DNA of 64,000 nt from the NCBI GenBank assembly GCA_950022495.1, contig CATLLJ010000004.1, positions 47,730-111,729 of the forward strand, read 5' to 3'. The position numbers and the translations under genes were made by a program. This document shows positions 8,775-16,146 of the stretch, in pieces. Each line of letters starts with the position of its first letter. The first letter of the stretch is position 1. The notes under the pieces were generated by a model, which saw only the letters and a list, made by a program, of their open reading frames with translations, searched no databases and had not been told where the DNA came from. The DNA is from an uncultured bacterium (GTDB lineage: Bacteria; Cyanobacteriota; Vampirovibrionia; Gastranaerophilales; Gastranaerophilaceae).

Positions 8775-8984
8775 TTATTCTTTGTCTTTTAACACAAGTT
8801 CCATATTTAAAGCTTCAGCAATAAGTTTCATTTCACAATATCTTATAGTATCCCCTCGTAATTTTTTTGATAGGGTATCAAGAGAATAATTTTTATCTGA
8901 ATGCTCAGTAAGATATTCAGCCAAATATGTAAGGGTTACCCCTTTTTTACCAACTAACATTTTTACTTCGTTTATCGCTTTCAT
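8775..8984 (-). CDS. Small Xre-like DNA-binding protein, 69 aa
   Basis: The protein reads MKAINEVKMLVGKKGVTLTYLAEYL and ends LIAEALNMELVLKDKE, matching small Cro-like proteins in which an HTH is followed by a final beta strand (compare 'ALGYELVI' ends). The helix-turn-helix is less canonical than its neighbour's (TLSKKLRGDTIRYCEMKLIAEAL). It is divergent from the 105-aa gene at 9117. Together with 8550-8768 it may act on the 9055-9084 direct repeats. Confidence 0.75.
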   Translation of the reverse strand: MKAINEVKMLVGKKGVTLTYLAEYLTEHSDKNYSLDTLSKKLRGDTIRYCEMKLIAEALNMELVLKDKE

Positions 8985-9038
8985 ATTCTACTATTATAGG
9001 TTAATTTCTAATTATAGCCATATAACTCTAAAAAAATC

Positions 9039-9068
9039 TTGACAAATATAGTAAATATACTCTATAAT
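9039..9068 (+). promoter_or_regulatory. Sigma-70-type promoter for the 105-aa gene
   Basis: TTGACA at 9039-9044 and TATAAT at 9063-9068 with an 18-base spacer. The ATG of the downstream gene is at 9117 with AAGGAG at 9105-9110. Confidence 0.85.
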
Positions 9069-9084
9069 TAGAACATATACTCTA
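9055..9084. promoter_or_regulatory. Putative operator: two ATATACTCTA direct repeats 20 bases apart
   Basis: ATATACTCTA occurs at 9055-9064 and again at 9075-9084, spaced by two helical turns and overlapping the -10 element. A related ATATAACTCTA lies at 9020-9030. The adjacent divergent Xre genes are the obvious candidates for the binding protein. Function is inferred from position only. Confidence 0.6.
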
Positions 9085-9116
9085 ACTAAATTAAGATAAA
9101 AACTAAGGAGAAATTT

Positions 9117-9434
9117 ATGCTGGAAAATGATGAAAAAGAAATAAAGGAAATGATGAATACATTTTATGAAAACTTTCATAAAAATCATTTTGTTGACAGG
9201 GATTTTGAAGAAAGTTTGAAAGATATTGCCGGTGACTGGCATTCTGATTTTTGTGCATTATTTGTGATTCTTGTTTTTACTGTTCACAGTCTTAAAACTA
9301 TTATAAATAACGACAAGTTACCAAATTCAACCCGTGAAAAAGCTGAAAATTACCGCACAATTTTTCAAAAATTAATTGCTGATTGCAGTCGAATTACCAA
9401 GAGTGTTGATAGTCTATTTGTAAAATTTCTTTAA
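9117..9434 (+). CDS. Small hypothetical protein divergent from Xre genes, 105 aa
   Basis: It has a good promoter and AAGGAG site, so it is a real gene. The product is probably all-helical: an acidic N-terminus (MLENDEKEIKEMM), a hydrophobic central helix (FCALFVILVFTVHSLKTI, about residues 45-62) and a polar C-terminus. I recognise no family. The arrangement (small plus-strand gene facing minus-strand Xre genes beside dispersed repeats) recurs at 23623 and 37874, although the proteins there are not obviously homologous to this one. A toxin/antitoxin-like or regulatory pair is possible but unproven. Confidence 0.8.
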   Translation: MLENDEKEIKEMMNTFYENFHKNHFVDRDFEESLKDIAGDWHSDFCALFVILVFTVHSLKTIINNDKLPNSTREKAENYRTIFQKLIADCSRITKSVDSLFVKFL

Positions 9435-9439
9435 GTCAG

Positions 9440-9467
9440 TTGCAAATTTATCTTTAAATAGTATAAT
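9440..9467 (+). promoter_or_regulatory. Promoter for acpP
   Basis: TTGCAA at 9440-9445 and TATAAT at 9462-9467, 16-base spacer. It gives acpP its own promoter downstream of the inserted island. Confidence 0.75.
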
Positions 9468-9512
9468 TTAATAGAGTAGTGTATTACACAACAAATAAGA
9501 GGATAAAAAATT

Positions 9513-9749
9513 ATGAGTACATTAGAAACAGTAAAAAAAGTTGTAGTAGATCAATTAAGTGTTGATGAAAAATTAGTTACACCTGAAGCTCGTTTTACAG
9601 ACGATTTAGGTGCTGATTCATTAGATACAGTTGAATTAGTTATGGCTTTAGAAGAAGAATTCAAATGCGAAATTCCTGATGAAGACGCAGAAAAAATTCA
9701 AACAGTTCAAGATGCAGTTTCTTACATCGACAGCAAATTAGGTAAGTAA
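9513..9749 (+). CDS. acpP: Acyl carrier protein
   Basis: ACP carries growing acyl chains on a phosphopantetheine arm. The attachment Ser36 is in the canonical [21 protein letters not shown] motif; the protein is 78 residues and acidic, as expected. AAGAGGA precedes the ATG. It is separated from fabG by the Xre island and from fabF by a hairpin. Confidence 0.98.
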   Translation: MSTLETVKKVVVDQLSVDEKLVTPEARFTDDLGADSLDTVELVMALEEEFKCEIPDEDAEKIQTVQDAVSYIDSKLGK

Positions 9750-9799
9750 TTTATCTCACGAATTGAATTTTTAGAATTATTCAAACTGGATTTTATATT

Positions 9800-9832
9800 T
9801 GCGAGAGTGAGATTTTATATTTCATTCTCGCA
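9800..9832 (+). terminator. Hairpin between acpP and fabF
   Basis: TGCGAGAGTG and CATTCTCGCA form a 10-bp stem (one G-U pair) with a 13-base AT loop, followed by TTATTTATTATTAT. It is likely a partial terminator, which would allow much more ACP than FabF from one promoter. Confidence 0.6.
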
Positions 9833-9867
9833 TTATTTATTATTATAGGGAAAAAGGGATATCTTAA

Positions 9868-11121
9868 ATGAGTAAAAGAAGAGTAGTAATTACAGGATTG
9901 GGAGCTGTTACACCTTGCGGTATCGGTACCGATAAATTTTGGAGTGCTATGCTTGAAGGTAAAAGCGGTGTTTCTGTAATTGAAAGAATTAATACTGAAA
10001 AACAATCTGTAAAAATCGCAGCTGAAATCAAAGATTCTGATTTCAATCCTGAAGATTATATGGATTCAAAAGATTCTAAGAGAATGGATAGATATACTCA
10101 ATTTGCAATGGTTGCTGCAGATGAAGCAATTGCAGATTCAGGTATTGACGAAGCAGACATTGATCCATATAGAATTGGTGTTATTGTAAGTTCTGCTGCC
10201 GGCGGTTTCCAAACATTTGAAAAAAGCCACATGGCAATGATTGAAAAAGGACCTACTAAGGCTTCTCCATTCACAGTACCTATGTTGATTGTAGATATGG
10301 CGTCAGGTCGTATTTCTATGAAACATGGTTACAAAGGGCTTAACAAAGTAGTAGTTTCAGCTTGTGCAACAGGTACACATTCTATTGGTGATGCATTCAG
10401 AAGCATTCAGTACGGAGATGCTGATGTTGTTGTTGCCGGAGGCTGCGAAGCTACGATTACAACTTTAGGTGTTGGTGCGTTCACTGCTTGTCGTGCTTTA
10501 TCAAAAAGAAATGATGAGCCGGAAAGAGCTTCCAGACCTTATGACAAAGACAGAGACGGCTTCATCATGGGTGAAGGTTCAGGTGTTCTTGTTCTTGAAG
10601 AATATGAACATGCTAAAAAACGTGGTGCAAAGATTTATGCAGAAATCGTTGGTTACGGTCAAACTGCTGACGCACACGACATGGTTGCTCCGGATCCTGA
10701 AGGAAACGGTGCATATAAAGCAATGGAATTTGCAATGGAAGATGCCGGTGTAAAAGCTGCTGATGTTGATTATATTAATCCACACGGTACAAGTACAGGT
10801 TTGGGTGATATTGCTGAATCTCAAGCTATTGCAAAAATCTTTGGCGACAAAGATGCAAATCCAAACTTACTTGTAAGTTCAACAAAAAGTATGCACGGAC
10901 ACATGCTTGGTGCAACAGGTGCTGTTGAAGCTATCGTTTGTGTAAAAGCAATTACTGACGGTAAAGTTCCGCCTACAATCAATTTGGACAATCAAGACGA
11001 ACATGTTGCAAATCTTGATTATGTTCCTCACAAAGCGAGAGACAAGAAAGTGCATGTAGCATTATCAAATTCTTTTGGATTTGGCGGTCACAATGCAACT
11101 CTAATCTTCAAAGAAGTTTAG
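9868..11121 (+). CDS. fabF: 3-oxoacyl-ACP synthase II (KAS II)
   Basis: FabF performs the elongating condensations of fatty-acid synthesis. The Cys-His-His triad is present: Cys166 in VSACATGTHS, His306 in NPHGTSTG and His345 in SMHGHMLGATGA. Length 417 is standard. It lies after acpP in the usual acpP-fabF order and is followed by a strong terminator. Confidence 0.97.
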   Translation: MSKRRVVITGLGAVTPCGIGTDKFWSAMLEGKSGVSVIERINTEKQSVKIAAEIKDSDFNPEDYMDSKDSKRMDRYTQFAMVAADEAIADSGIDEADIDPYRIGVIVSSAAGGFQTFEKSHMAMIEKGPTKASPFTVPMLIVDMASGRISMKHGYKGLNKVVVSACATGTHSIGDAFRSIQYGDADVVVAGGCEATITTLGVGAFTACRALSKRNDEPERASRPYDKDRDGFIMGEGSGVLVLEEYEHAKKRGAKIYAEIVGYGQTADAHDMVAPDPEGNGAYKAMEFAMEDAGVKAADVDYINPHGTSTGLGDIAESQAIAKIFGDKDANPNLLVSSTKSMHGHMLGATGAVEAIVCVKAITDGKVPPTINLDNQDEHVANLDYVPHKARDKKVHVALSNSFGFGGHNATLIFKEV

Positions 11122-11140
11122 TTTAGCAAAGGTATAATTT

Positions 11141-11179
11141 GAAGGAGCGATTGTTCATTTATGAACAATCGCTCCTTCT
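11141..11179 (+). terminator. Strong Rho-independent terminator after fabF
   Basis: GAAGGAGCGATTGTTCAT and ATGAACAATCGCTCCTTC form an 18-bp stem, followed by a T-rich stretch. Confidence 0.92.
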
Positions 11180-11247
11180 TTGTCGTTAAATTAATATATT
11201 GTTGAATTTCTAATAATTTTCAGTAAAATGTAGAAATGAGGTGTGAT

Positions 11248-12552
11248 ATGAAAAAGATTATATTAACTTTTGCGGTTGTTGTTTTTTGTGCCGGTTTGAA
11301 TGCATACGGGGCACAGGGGTATGTTTTCACACCCGAAAATACTAAAGCTGTTGTGAGTTATAATGAAAGTTTGCAGTTAAAAAATATTCCATACGGTAAT
11401 TATTTAAAATATTATAATTTTAATTCGGATAAGATAGATGCGGAATATGTTAAACTTTCAGGTAATGAGGAGAAGAATTTTTTAAAAACTCTTTCTAAAA
11501 CACAGGAAGAAGATTATAAATATGTGAAAAAAATCCAAAAACTTATTGAAAAAGGCGATTGGAACAAGGTTTTTGAAAAATATCCAAACTATCTTCCTGC
11601 ATATTTGCAGTGTTATAATCTGAATTATCAGAAAAATAATTACAATGAAGCTATAAGACTTTTAAATAAAATTCAATATTTAGATAAAAAAGGGCAGATT
11701 GTTCGGAAAGATTTAGTTAATCAGTCTTTTGGGATTTTGTATTTTGCCACAGCTCAGTATACTAAATCTTTAAATTATTTTATGATGTATGAAAATACAA
11801 ATGATGATTTTGTAACTTCGTATATTGCACATTGTTATTTTGCTCTCGGGAATTATTCTAAAACTATTGAGTACTGTAAGAAGTTAAACAAGCTTGAATA
11901 TCAGGACAAAGAGCTTTTGTATCTTGCATATTTTAATATTCAAAACAATTTTGAAGCGAATAAACTGGCTCAGGAATTGTTAAAAGAAAATTATAATTTT
12001 GAGAATTTGATGCGTATACAGCAAACAGTAAACAGCAGCGAAACGAGGCTGGCTTATGCTTATAAAGCCCGTACTGTTGCACAGGATGATAATCAGATTA
12101 TGGAAGCAAACGCTGTTATTGCGGATATTGAGCAGGCAAAACTTGATAAAGCTGTATCAAAGTTGTCTTCTTTTGTAAAAATTTCAAAATGGGTGGATAT
12201 TGAAAAAGAAATTCCGGCAACTATTTCCGCTGCAGAAGTCACACAAAAACAGGATGAATTTTTCAATACTGCGAATTTATATTTGAAAAAATATAGCGGT
12301 CAGCAGTTAACCAATGCGTTTAATTCTTTGAATGATGATTTTAATAATTACGTTCAGGATAAAAAGAATGAATACTATCAGCAGCAGCAGCTTGAAGCTC
12401 AAAAAGCACTTGTAATTGAGCAGCAGCGTAACAATATGCTTCAGCAGGAAATGATAAATGAGCAGCGGATACGAAATTATCTTGAACGCCAGCATTTCTA
12501 TTATATGTCACGACCGTATTATGTTCATCCGAGATTTTATCGCTACTGGTAG
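11248..12552 (+). CDS. Exported TPR-like protein, 434 aa
   Basis: I choose the start at 11248 (MKKIILTFAVVVFCAGLNAYG) because GAGGTGTG lies just upstream; the track start adds four residues. A cleavable signal peptide covers about residues 1-20, so it is periplasmic or surface-exposed. The central region has helical hairpins with TPR character (YLPAYLQCYNLNYQKNNYNEAIRLLNKIQYLDKKG; YIAHCYFALGNYSKTIEYCKKL). The C-terminal 70 residues are Gln-rich coiled coil (YYQQQQLEAQKALVIEQQ) ending in a Tyr/Arg/His tail. Function unknown; TPR proteins usually scaffold complexes. Confidence 0.85.
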   Translation: MKKIILTFAVVVFCAGLNAYGAQGYVFTPENTKAVVSYNESLQLKNIPYGNYLKYYNFNSDKIDAEYVKLSGNEEKNFLKTLSKTQEEDYKYVKKIQKLIEKGDWNKVFEKYPNYLPAYLQCYNLNYQKNNYNEAIRLLNKIQYLDKKGQIVRKDLVNQSFGILYFATAQYTKSLNYFMMYENTNDDFVTSYIAHCYFALGNYSKTIEYCKKLNKLEYQDKELLYLAYFNIQNNFEANKLAQELLKENYNFENLMRIQQTVNSSETRLAYAYKARTVAQDDNQIMEANAVIADIEQAKLDKAVSKLSSFVKISKWVDIEKEIPATISAAEVTQKQDEFFNTANLYLKKYSGQQLTNAFNSLNDDFNNYVQDKKNEYYQQQQLEAQKALVIEQQRNNMLQQEMINEQRIRNYLERQHFYYMSRPYYVHPRFYRYW

Positions 12553-12590
12553 GTATAGCAAAAAATTATCTTTTTGAATTTAATATAAGT

Positions 12591-12929
12591 ATGAATCTCA
12601 TAAATACTACAGTTATTTCCCAGAATATATCTTTATTTTCTAATTGGGTTGACTCAACACCGGTGCCTAAAATGGTTGATACTGTTACTTATGATTTATA
12701 CGAGAGTGATAATCCGTTCAGGCATAAATTTAGTAATAAACAAATAAAAAATGATACGCTTAGGCATTCTGCGAATACAACTGCTGCGGTTGGTGCAGAA
12801 GCTTTTTCGTTGTTTGCAAATCCATATTATTTAACCCATAAAATTATAAATTTACCTGCGTATATTCCTGCATCATATAGAAAAGTTGCAGAAATATATT
12901 CAAAATATTCAATGAACAAAACCGATTAG
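12591..12929 (+). CDS. Hypothetical protein, 112 aa
   Basis: It begins 38 bases after the TPR-like gene with no clear ribosome-binding site, so expression may depend on coupling or a near-leaderless message. The protein MNLINTTVISQNISLFSNW... has no motif I recognise, no Cys, and a mildly hydrophobic segment around SLFANPYYLTHKIINLPAYI. It may be an unusual small gene or a decayed one. Confidence 0.5.
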   Translation: MNLINTTVISQNISLFSNWVDSTPVPKMVDTVTYDLYESDNPFRHKFSNKQIKNDTLRHSANTTAAVGAEAFSLFANPYYLTHKIINLPAYIPASYRKVAEIYSKYSMNKTD

Positions 12930-12936
12930 GATAGAA

Positions 12937-13170
12937 TTAGTTATTTTTTAAATTGTCTAAGGGTAATAATGTATCCAGTGTAACTCCAAGAGCCAATGCA
13001 AGGTTTGCAATAACCAGAGTTGTCGGGCATGCCTTTCCGTTTTCTATTCTTGATAAATACTCAGTTGAAATGTCTGCATATTCTGCAACTTTTTCCTGAG
13101 TATAATTCTTCCGTGCTCTTTCTGCTCTAATATTAGCTGCAAAAATTTCTACAATTTTCTTTTTATCCAT
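12937..13170 (-). CDS. Xre-family helix-turn-helix regulator, 77 aa
   Basis: Minimal HTH_3 domain: RAERARKNYTQEKVAEYADISTEYLSRIENGKACPTTLVIANLALALGV, ending shortly afterwards. No second domain. It is divergent from the exported 156-aa protein at 13273, and the 100-base gap contains AT-rich half-sites such as ATAAGTT/AACTATAG, so it may regulate that gene and itself. Confidence 0.9.
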   Translation of the reverse strand: MDKKKIVEIFAANIRAERARKNYTQEKVAEYADISTEYLSRIENGKACPTTLVIANLALALGVTLDTLLPLDNLKNN

Positions 13171-13272
13171 AATTAAAATTTTAAAATATTTGACATAATA
13201 TTATAATGGTTTATAATTCATATAAGTTGAACTATAGATTAAGTTACATGACATATAATTAATGGAGTTAAG

Positions 13273-13743
13273 ATGAAAAAGATTTTATCAGTTATTATGC
13301 TAAGTTTATTGTTACAATCTCAAATCTATGCTGCAACCATCCCAGAGGGAACAATGGTTGTTGTGCAGCCGCAAAAAGGGATTGATGCTGACAATGTAAA
13401 AACAGGTGATAGAGTTAATTTTACGGTTATTCATCCTGTTAAAGTTAACAACGAGGTTGTTATTAAATCAGGTAGAGAGGTTACTGCTGAGGTTGTCAAA
13501 AAGAAAAATAATGGCATATTAGGTATTCCTGGTGAGCTTGAACTCGGTAATTTTGAAATGGCAGCTTCTAATAATGACATAATCAGATTAAGAGGAACTG
13601 TTGTAGATAAAGGTGAAGGCAGGTACTGGGCTAATGTTGGGTGGTTTTTCCTTTTCCCAATTCTTTTTGTAAAAGGTGATGATGGTAAGATTCCTGTAAA
13701 TTCTACTCACAGATTGTATACTGTTGAAGATATTAATCTGTAA
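13273..13743 (+). CDS. Exported hypothetical protein, 156 aa
   Basis: A signal peptide is clear (MKKILSVIMLSLLLQSQIYA, then ATIPEG). The mature part is beta-rich, with alternating patterns such as TGDRVNFTVIHPVKVNNEVVIKSGREVTAEVVKKKNN and a glycine-rich turn GILGIPGELELG, and a hydrophobic stretch WANVGWFFLFPILFVKG near residues 119-135. It resembles small periplasmic or outer-membrane-associated beta proteins, but I cannot name a family. ATGGAG lies upstream of the start. It is flanked on both sides by minus-strand Xre genes and overlaps the second by 11 bases. Confidence 0.8.
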   Translation: MKKILSVIMLSLLLQSQIYAATIPEGTMVVVQPQKGIDADNVKTGDRVNFTVIHPVKVNNEVVIKSGREVTAEVVKKKNNGILGIPGELELGNFEMAASNNDIIRLRGTVVDKGEGRYWANVGWFFLFPILFVKGDDGKIPVNSTHRLYTVEDINL

Positions 13744-13954
13744 AATCCAGTAATTTATTTATATCAATTAGTAACGCATGTGAAAGTTCTAAAATTTTTC
13801 CGAGTGACATATTTTGTCGTCCGTTTTCTACACACGCGACGTAGTTTGTGCTGACTCCGAGAATTTCTGCAAATTGTTCTTGTGTCAAATCTTTTTTGAT
13901 ACGTTCAATTTTTACATTCTTTCCGAAGTTTTTTAATAATTCCCTTTTATCCAT
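13733..13954 (-). CDS. Xre-family helix-turn-helix regulator, 73 aa
   Basis: Minimal HTH_3 domain: KIERIKKDLTQEQFAEILGVSTNYVACVENGRQNMSLGKILELSHALLIDINKLLDF. It ends inside the 3' end of the convergent 156-aa gene and faces the membrane acyltransferase gene at 14047 across an inverted repeat (13980-14031). Confidence 0.9.
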   Translation of the reverse strand: MDKRELLKNFGKNVKIERIKKDLTQEQFAEILGVSTNYVACVENGRQNMSLGKILELSHALLIDINKLLDFTD

Positions 13955-13979
13955 TTATCATAATTTTAAATTAATTGTG

Positions 13980-14031
13980 CTATAACTTGTACTATGTTAT
14001 AATTTATATAATCATTAGTTATAAGTTATAG
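13980..14031. promoter_or_regulatory. Inverted repeat between Xre gene and acyltransferase gene (putative operator)
   Basis: CTATAACTT at 13980-13988 is exactly mirrored by AAGTTATAG at 14023-14031, with TGTTATAATTTATATAAT between as a -10-rich core. The position between a divergent Xre gene and the acyltransferase suggests autoregulation and control of the latter. Confidence 0.55.
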
Positions 14032-14046
14032 TTTGGAAGATTTACA

Positions 14047-15120
14047 GTGGAAAAGATTAAAAATATTGAAATAATGCGGTTTTTATTTGCATTGGTAATT
14101 GTATGCTGTCATATGCGTCATGGGGTGATTAATATATTTGGGGATGACATTCCAATGTATAATAATATAATGACCGGTTTTCACTGGAGCAGACTGCCGG
14201 TAGATTTTTTCTTTATAATTTCAGGTTTCTTTTTGTTTTTGACAACGAATTTTAATCAAAATTATGCTGATTTTGCAAAGAAAAAATTACTTAGATTTAT
14301 GCCAACTATTATTTTCGTGTTAATACTTATATATATCATTTCATTATTTACGCCAATTACATTTTTGAAATATGAAAATGTTTTTACACTGTTAAATATT
14401 CAAAATGTCGGTTTAACTCTTAGGAATGGTGATATTCCTGCTTCTTGGTTTGTTTCATCTTTATTCTGGGGATTATCGTTTTATTTTTATTTGTACAAGA
14501 CAGTTGAGAAGAAAGTTTTTAATTTGATTACGGCATGTATAATATTTTTCTGTTATTCAATGTGGATTCATTCTGAAGGTCTACAATATATTAATGTTGC
14601 TTATGTTTTTAATATTGGAATGATAAGAGCATTCGCAGGTATTGGAACAGGATATTTTCTTTCTATGATATATAAAGATAATATTCAAAAAGTAAAAGAA
14701 ATGACATTAAATATCTGGCAAAAGTTACTATTTACAGCTTCTGAAATATATTTATTTTTCTTTGTATTTTATTATATATGTTTTCATAAAATGAATTATG
14801 ATAATCCTTTAATTATGGTCATTGCTTTTACTGTATTATTCTCGTTATTTGTGATTAAAAAAGGTTATTTTTCAAGATTGTTGGAAAATGATGTATCTGT
14901 ATTTTTAGGTAAATTTGCATTTGCTATATTTTTAACCCATCAATTTATCAAAAATTTATGGAAATTTTATGTTTGTAAAGCACATTATCAATGGGTAGTT
15001 TCACATCCTGTAATAAATATAGAGCTGTTTTTTGCAGTAGTTATTATATTTGGTGTATTCACATATTATTTTGTAGAGAAACCTGCAACAAAATATTTAA
15101 AAGAGAAGTTATTGAAATAA
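14047..15120 (+). CDS. Membrane acyltransferase family 3 (OafA/YrhL-like)
   Basis: These multi-pass proteins transfer acetyl or other acyl groups to exported carbohydrates or membrane glycans. The protein (357 aa) starts with a GTG and opens MEKIKNIEIMRFLFALVIVCCHMRHG, the family's typical N-terminal helix with the RFxFA...H pattern; about ten hydrophobic helices follow (for example DFFFIISGFFLFL, the conserved SGF). The end FVEKPATKYL also fits the family. TTGGAAGA precedes the GTG. Acceptor is unknown. Confidence 0.9.
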   Translation: MEKIKNIEIMRFLFALVIVCCHMRHGVINIFGDDIPMYNNIMTGFHWSRLPVDFFFIISGFFLFLTTNFNQNYADFAKKKLLRFMPTIIFVLILIYIISLFTPITFLKYENVFTLLNIQNVGLTLRNGDIPASWFVSSLFWGLSFYFYLYKTVEKKVFNLITACIIFFCYSMWIHSEGLQYINVAYVFNIGMIRAFAGIGTGYFLSMIYKDNIQKVKEMTLNIWQKLLFTASEIYLFFFVFYYICFHKMNYDNPLIMVIAFTVLFSLFVIKKGYFSRLLENDVSVFLGKFAFAIFLTHQFIKNLWKFYVCKAHYQWVVSHPVINIELFFAVVIIFGVFTYYFVEKPATKYLKEKLLK

Positions 15121-15137
15121 AATATTGAAATTACAAG

Positions 15138-15167
15138 AAGGCGGCGAGAAATTTCTCGCCGCCTTCT
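15138..15167. terminator. Bidirectional terminator
   Basis: GAAGGCGGCGAGAAA and TTTCTCGCCGCCTTC form a perfect 15-bp palindrome between the convergent acyltransferase and speE genes, with A/T tracts on either side. Confidence 0.9.
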
Positions 15168-15185
15168 TAAAAAATATATAATTTA

Positions 15186-16037
15186 TTATAATAATTCTTT
15201 CAAATAATTTGGAAGTGCAAAACGTGCATTATGATATTCTTTGTTGTAAATTTTACAAGTTGGAATGATTTCTGCCGCACGTTCGTCGTTGTAGTATTCT
15301 AAAGGTTTAACATCAACTGAACAGAATGCCCATGCCCAGTATCCGCCCGGATAAGTAGGGATATTTGAAGTGTAAGTAGCAACATTCGGGAATACTTTTT
15401 TCAGTTGAACATACATTTTTCTTACTGATTCAGCTTGTGCAAAAGGTGATTCTGATTGAGCAACCATAATACCGCCTTTTTTCAATGAATTTTTAACATT
15501 AGTGTAAAATTCATCTGTAAATAGACCTTCACCCGGTCCCATAGGGTCAGTTGAATCTATTAGAATAATATCAAATTCATCTTTTTTATCTTTAATGTAT
15601 TCAATTGCATCTTCAACAAGAATTTCTACTTTCGGATTATCGAGTTCACAAGAGATTGTCGGTAAATATTTTTTACAAGCTTCAATAACCATACCGTCAA
15701 TTTCACAAAGCACAGCTTTTTCTACTGTTTTGTGTTTCATAACTTCACGGATTGTACCGCCGTCACCACCGCCAATTACAAGTACTGATTTTGGGCAAGG
15801 ATGCTGCATCATAGGAATATGTGCAATCATTTCGTGATAATGATATTCATCGCCTTCTGTTGTCATCATTAAATCATCAAGTGTTAAAACTCTGCCTAGC
15901 TGTGAATCTGTTTCAAACACTTCAACTTTTTGAAATGGTGAATTGTCAGAAAATAATACATTTCCTGCTTTAATTGAAATTCCGTATCCACCGGGGGTTA
16001 TTTCGTGATAATATCCGTTTTCTATACCATTTTTCAT
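15186..16037 (-). CDS. speE: Spermidine synthase (polyamine aminopropyltransferase)
   Basis: SpeE transfers an aminopropyl group from decarboxylated SAM to putrescine. The likely start is the ATG at 16037 (AAAGGGA upstream), giving 283 residues; the track start adds a spurious leader. Motifs: YHYHEMIAHIPMMQHP, GGGDGGTIRE at 89-98, LCEIDGMVIE and IDSTDPMGPGEGLF with the catalytic Asp. No speD or ornithine/arginine decarboxylase is adjacent. Confidence 0.95.
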   Translation of the reverse strand: MKNGIENGYYHEITPGGYGISIKAGNVLFSDNSPFQKVEVFETDSQLGRVLTLDDLMMTTEGDEYHYHEMIAHIPMMQHPCPKSVLVIGGGDGGTIREVMKHKTVEKAVLCEIDGMVIEACKKYLPTISCELDNPKVEILVEDAIEYIKDKKDEFDIILIDSTDPMGPGEGLFTDEFYTNVKNSLKKGGIMVAQSESPFAQAESVRKMYVQLKKVFPNVATYTSNIPTYPGGYWAWAFCSVDVKPLEYYNDERAAEIIPTCKIYNKEYHNARFALPNYLKELL

Positions 16038-16079
16038 TCTTATTTTCCCTTTCTTATTGCTAAATCTGCATAAAAACAA

Positions 16080-16105
16080 GTGTTACGTAAATTTTCACGT
16101 AACAC
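16080..16105 (-). terminator. Terminator of the 753-aa gene
   Basis: GTGTTACGT and ACGTAACAC form a perfect stem. On the minus strand it follows the stop of the large repeat protein and is trailed by TTGTTTTTA, before speE. Confidence 0.75.
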
Positions 16106-16146
16106 TATGCTATCATATAAATATTTGTTTTCAAATGTTATATTTT

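Noticed and set aside
9012-9242. Track ORF 9012..9242 (minus)
   Set aside because: Antisense to the 105-aa gene and to its promoter; hydrophobic shadow of AT-rich DNA.
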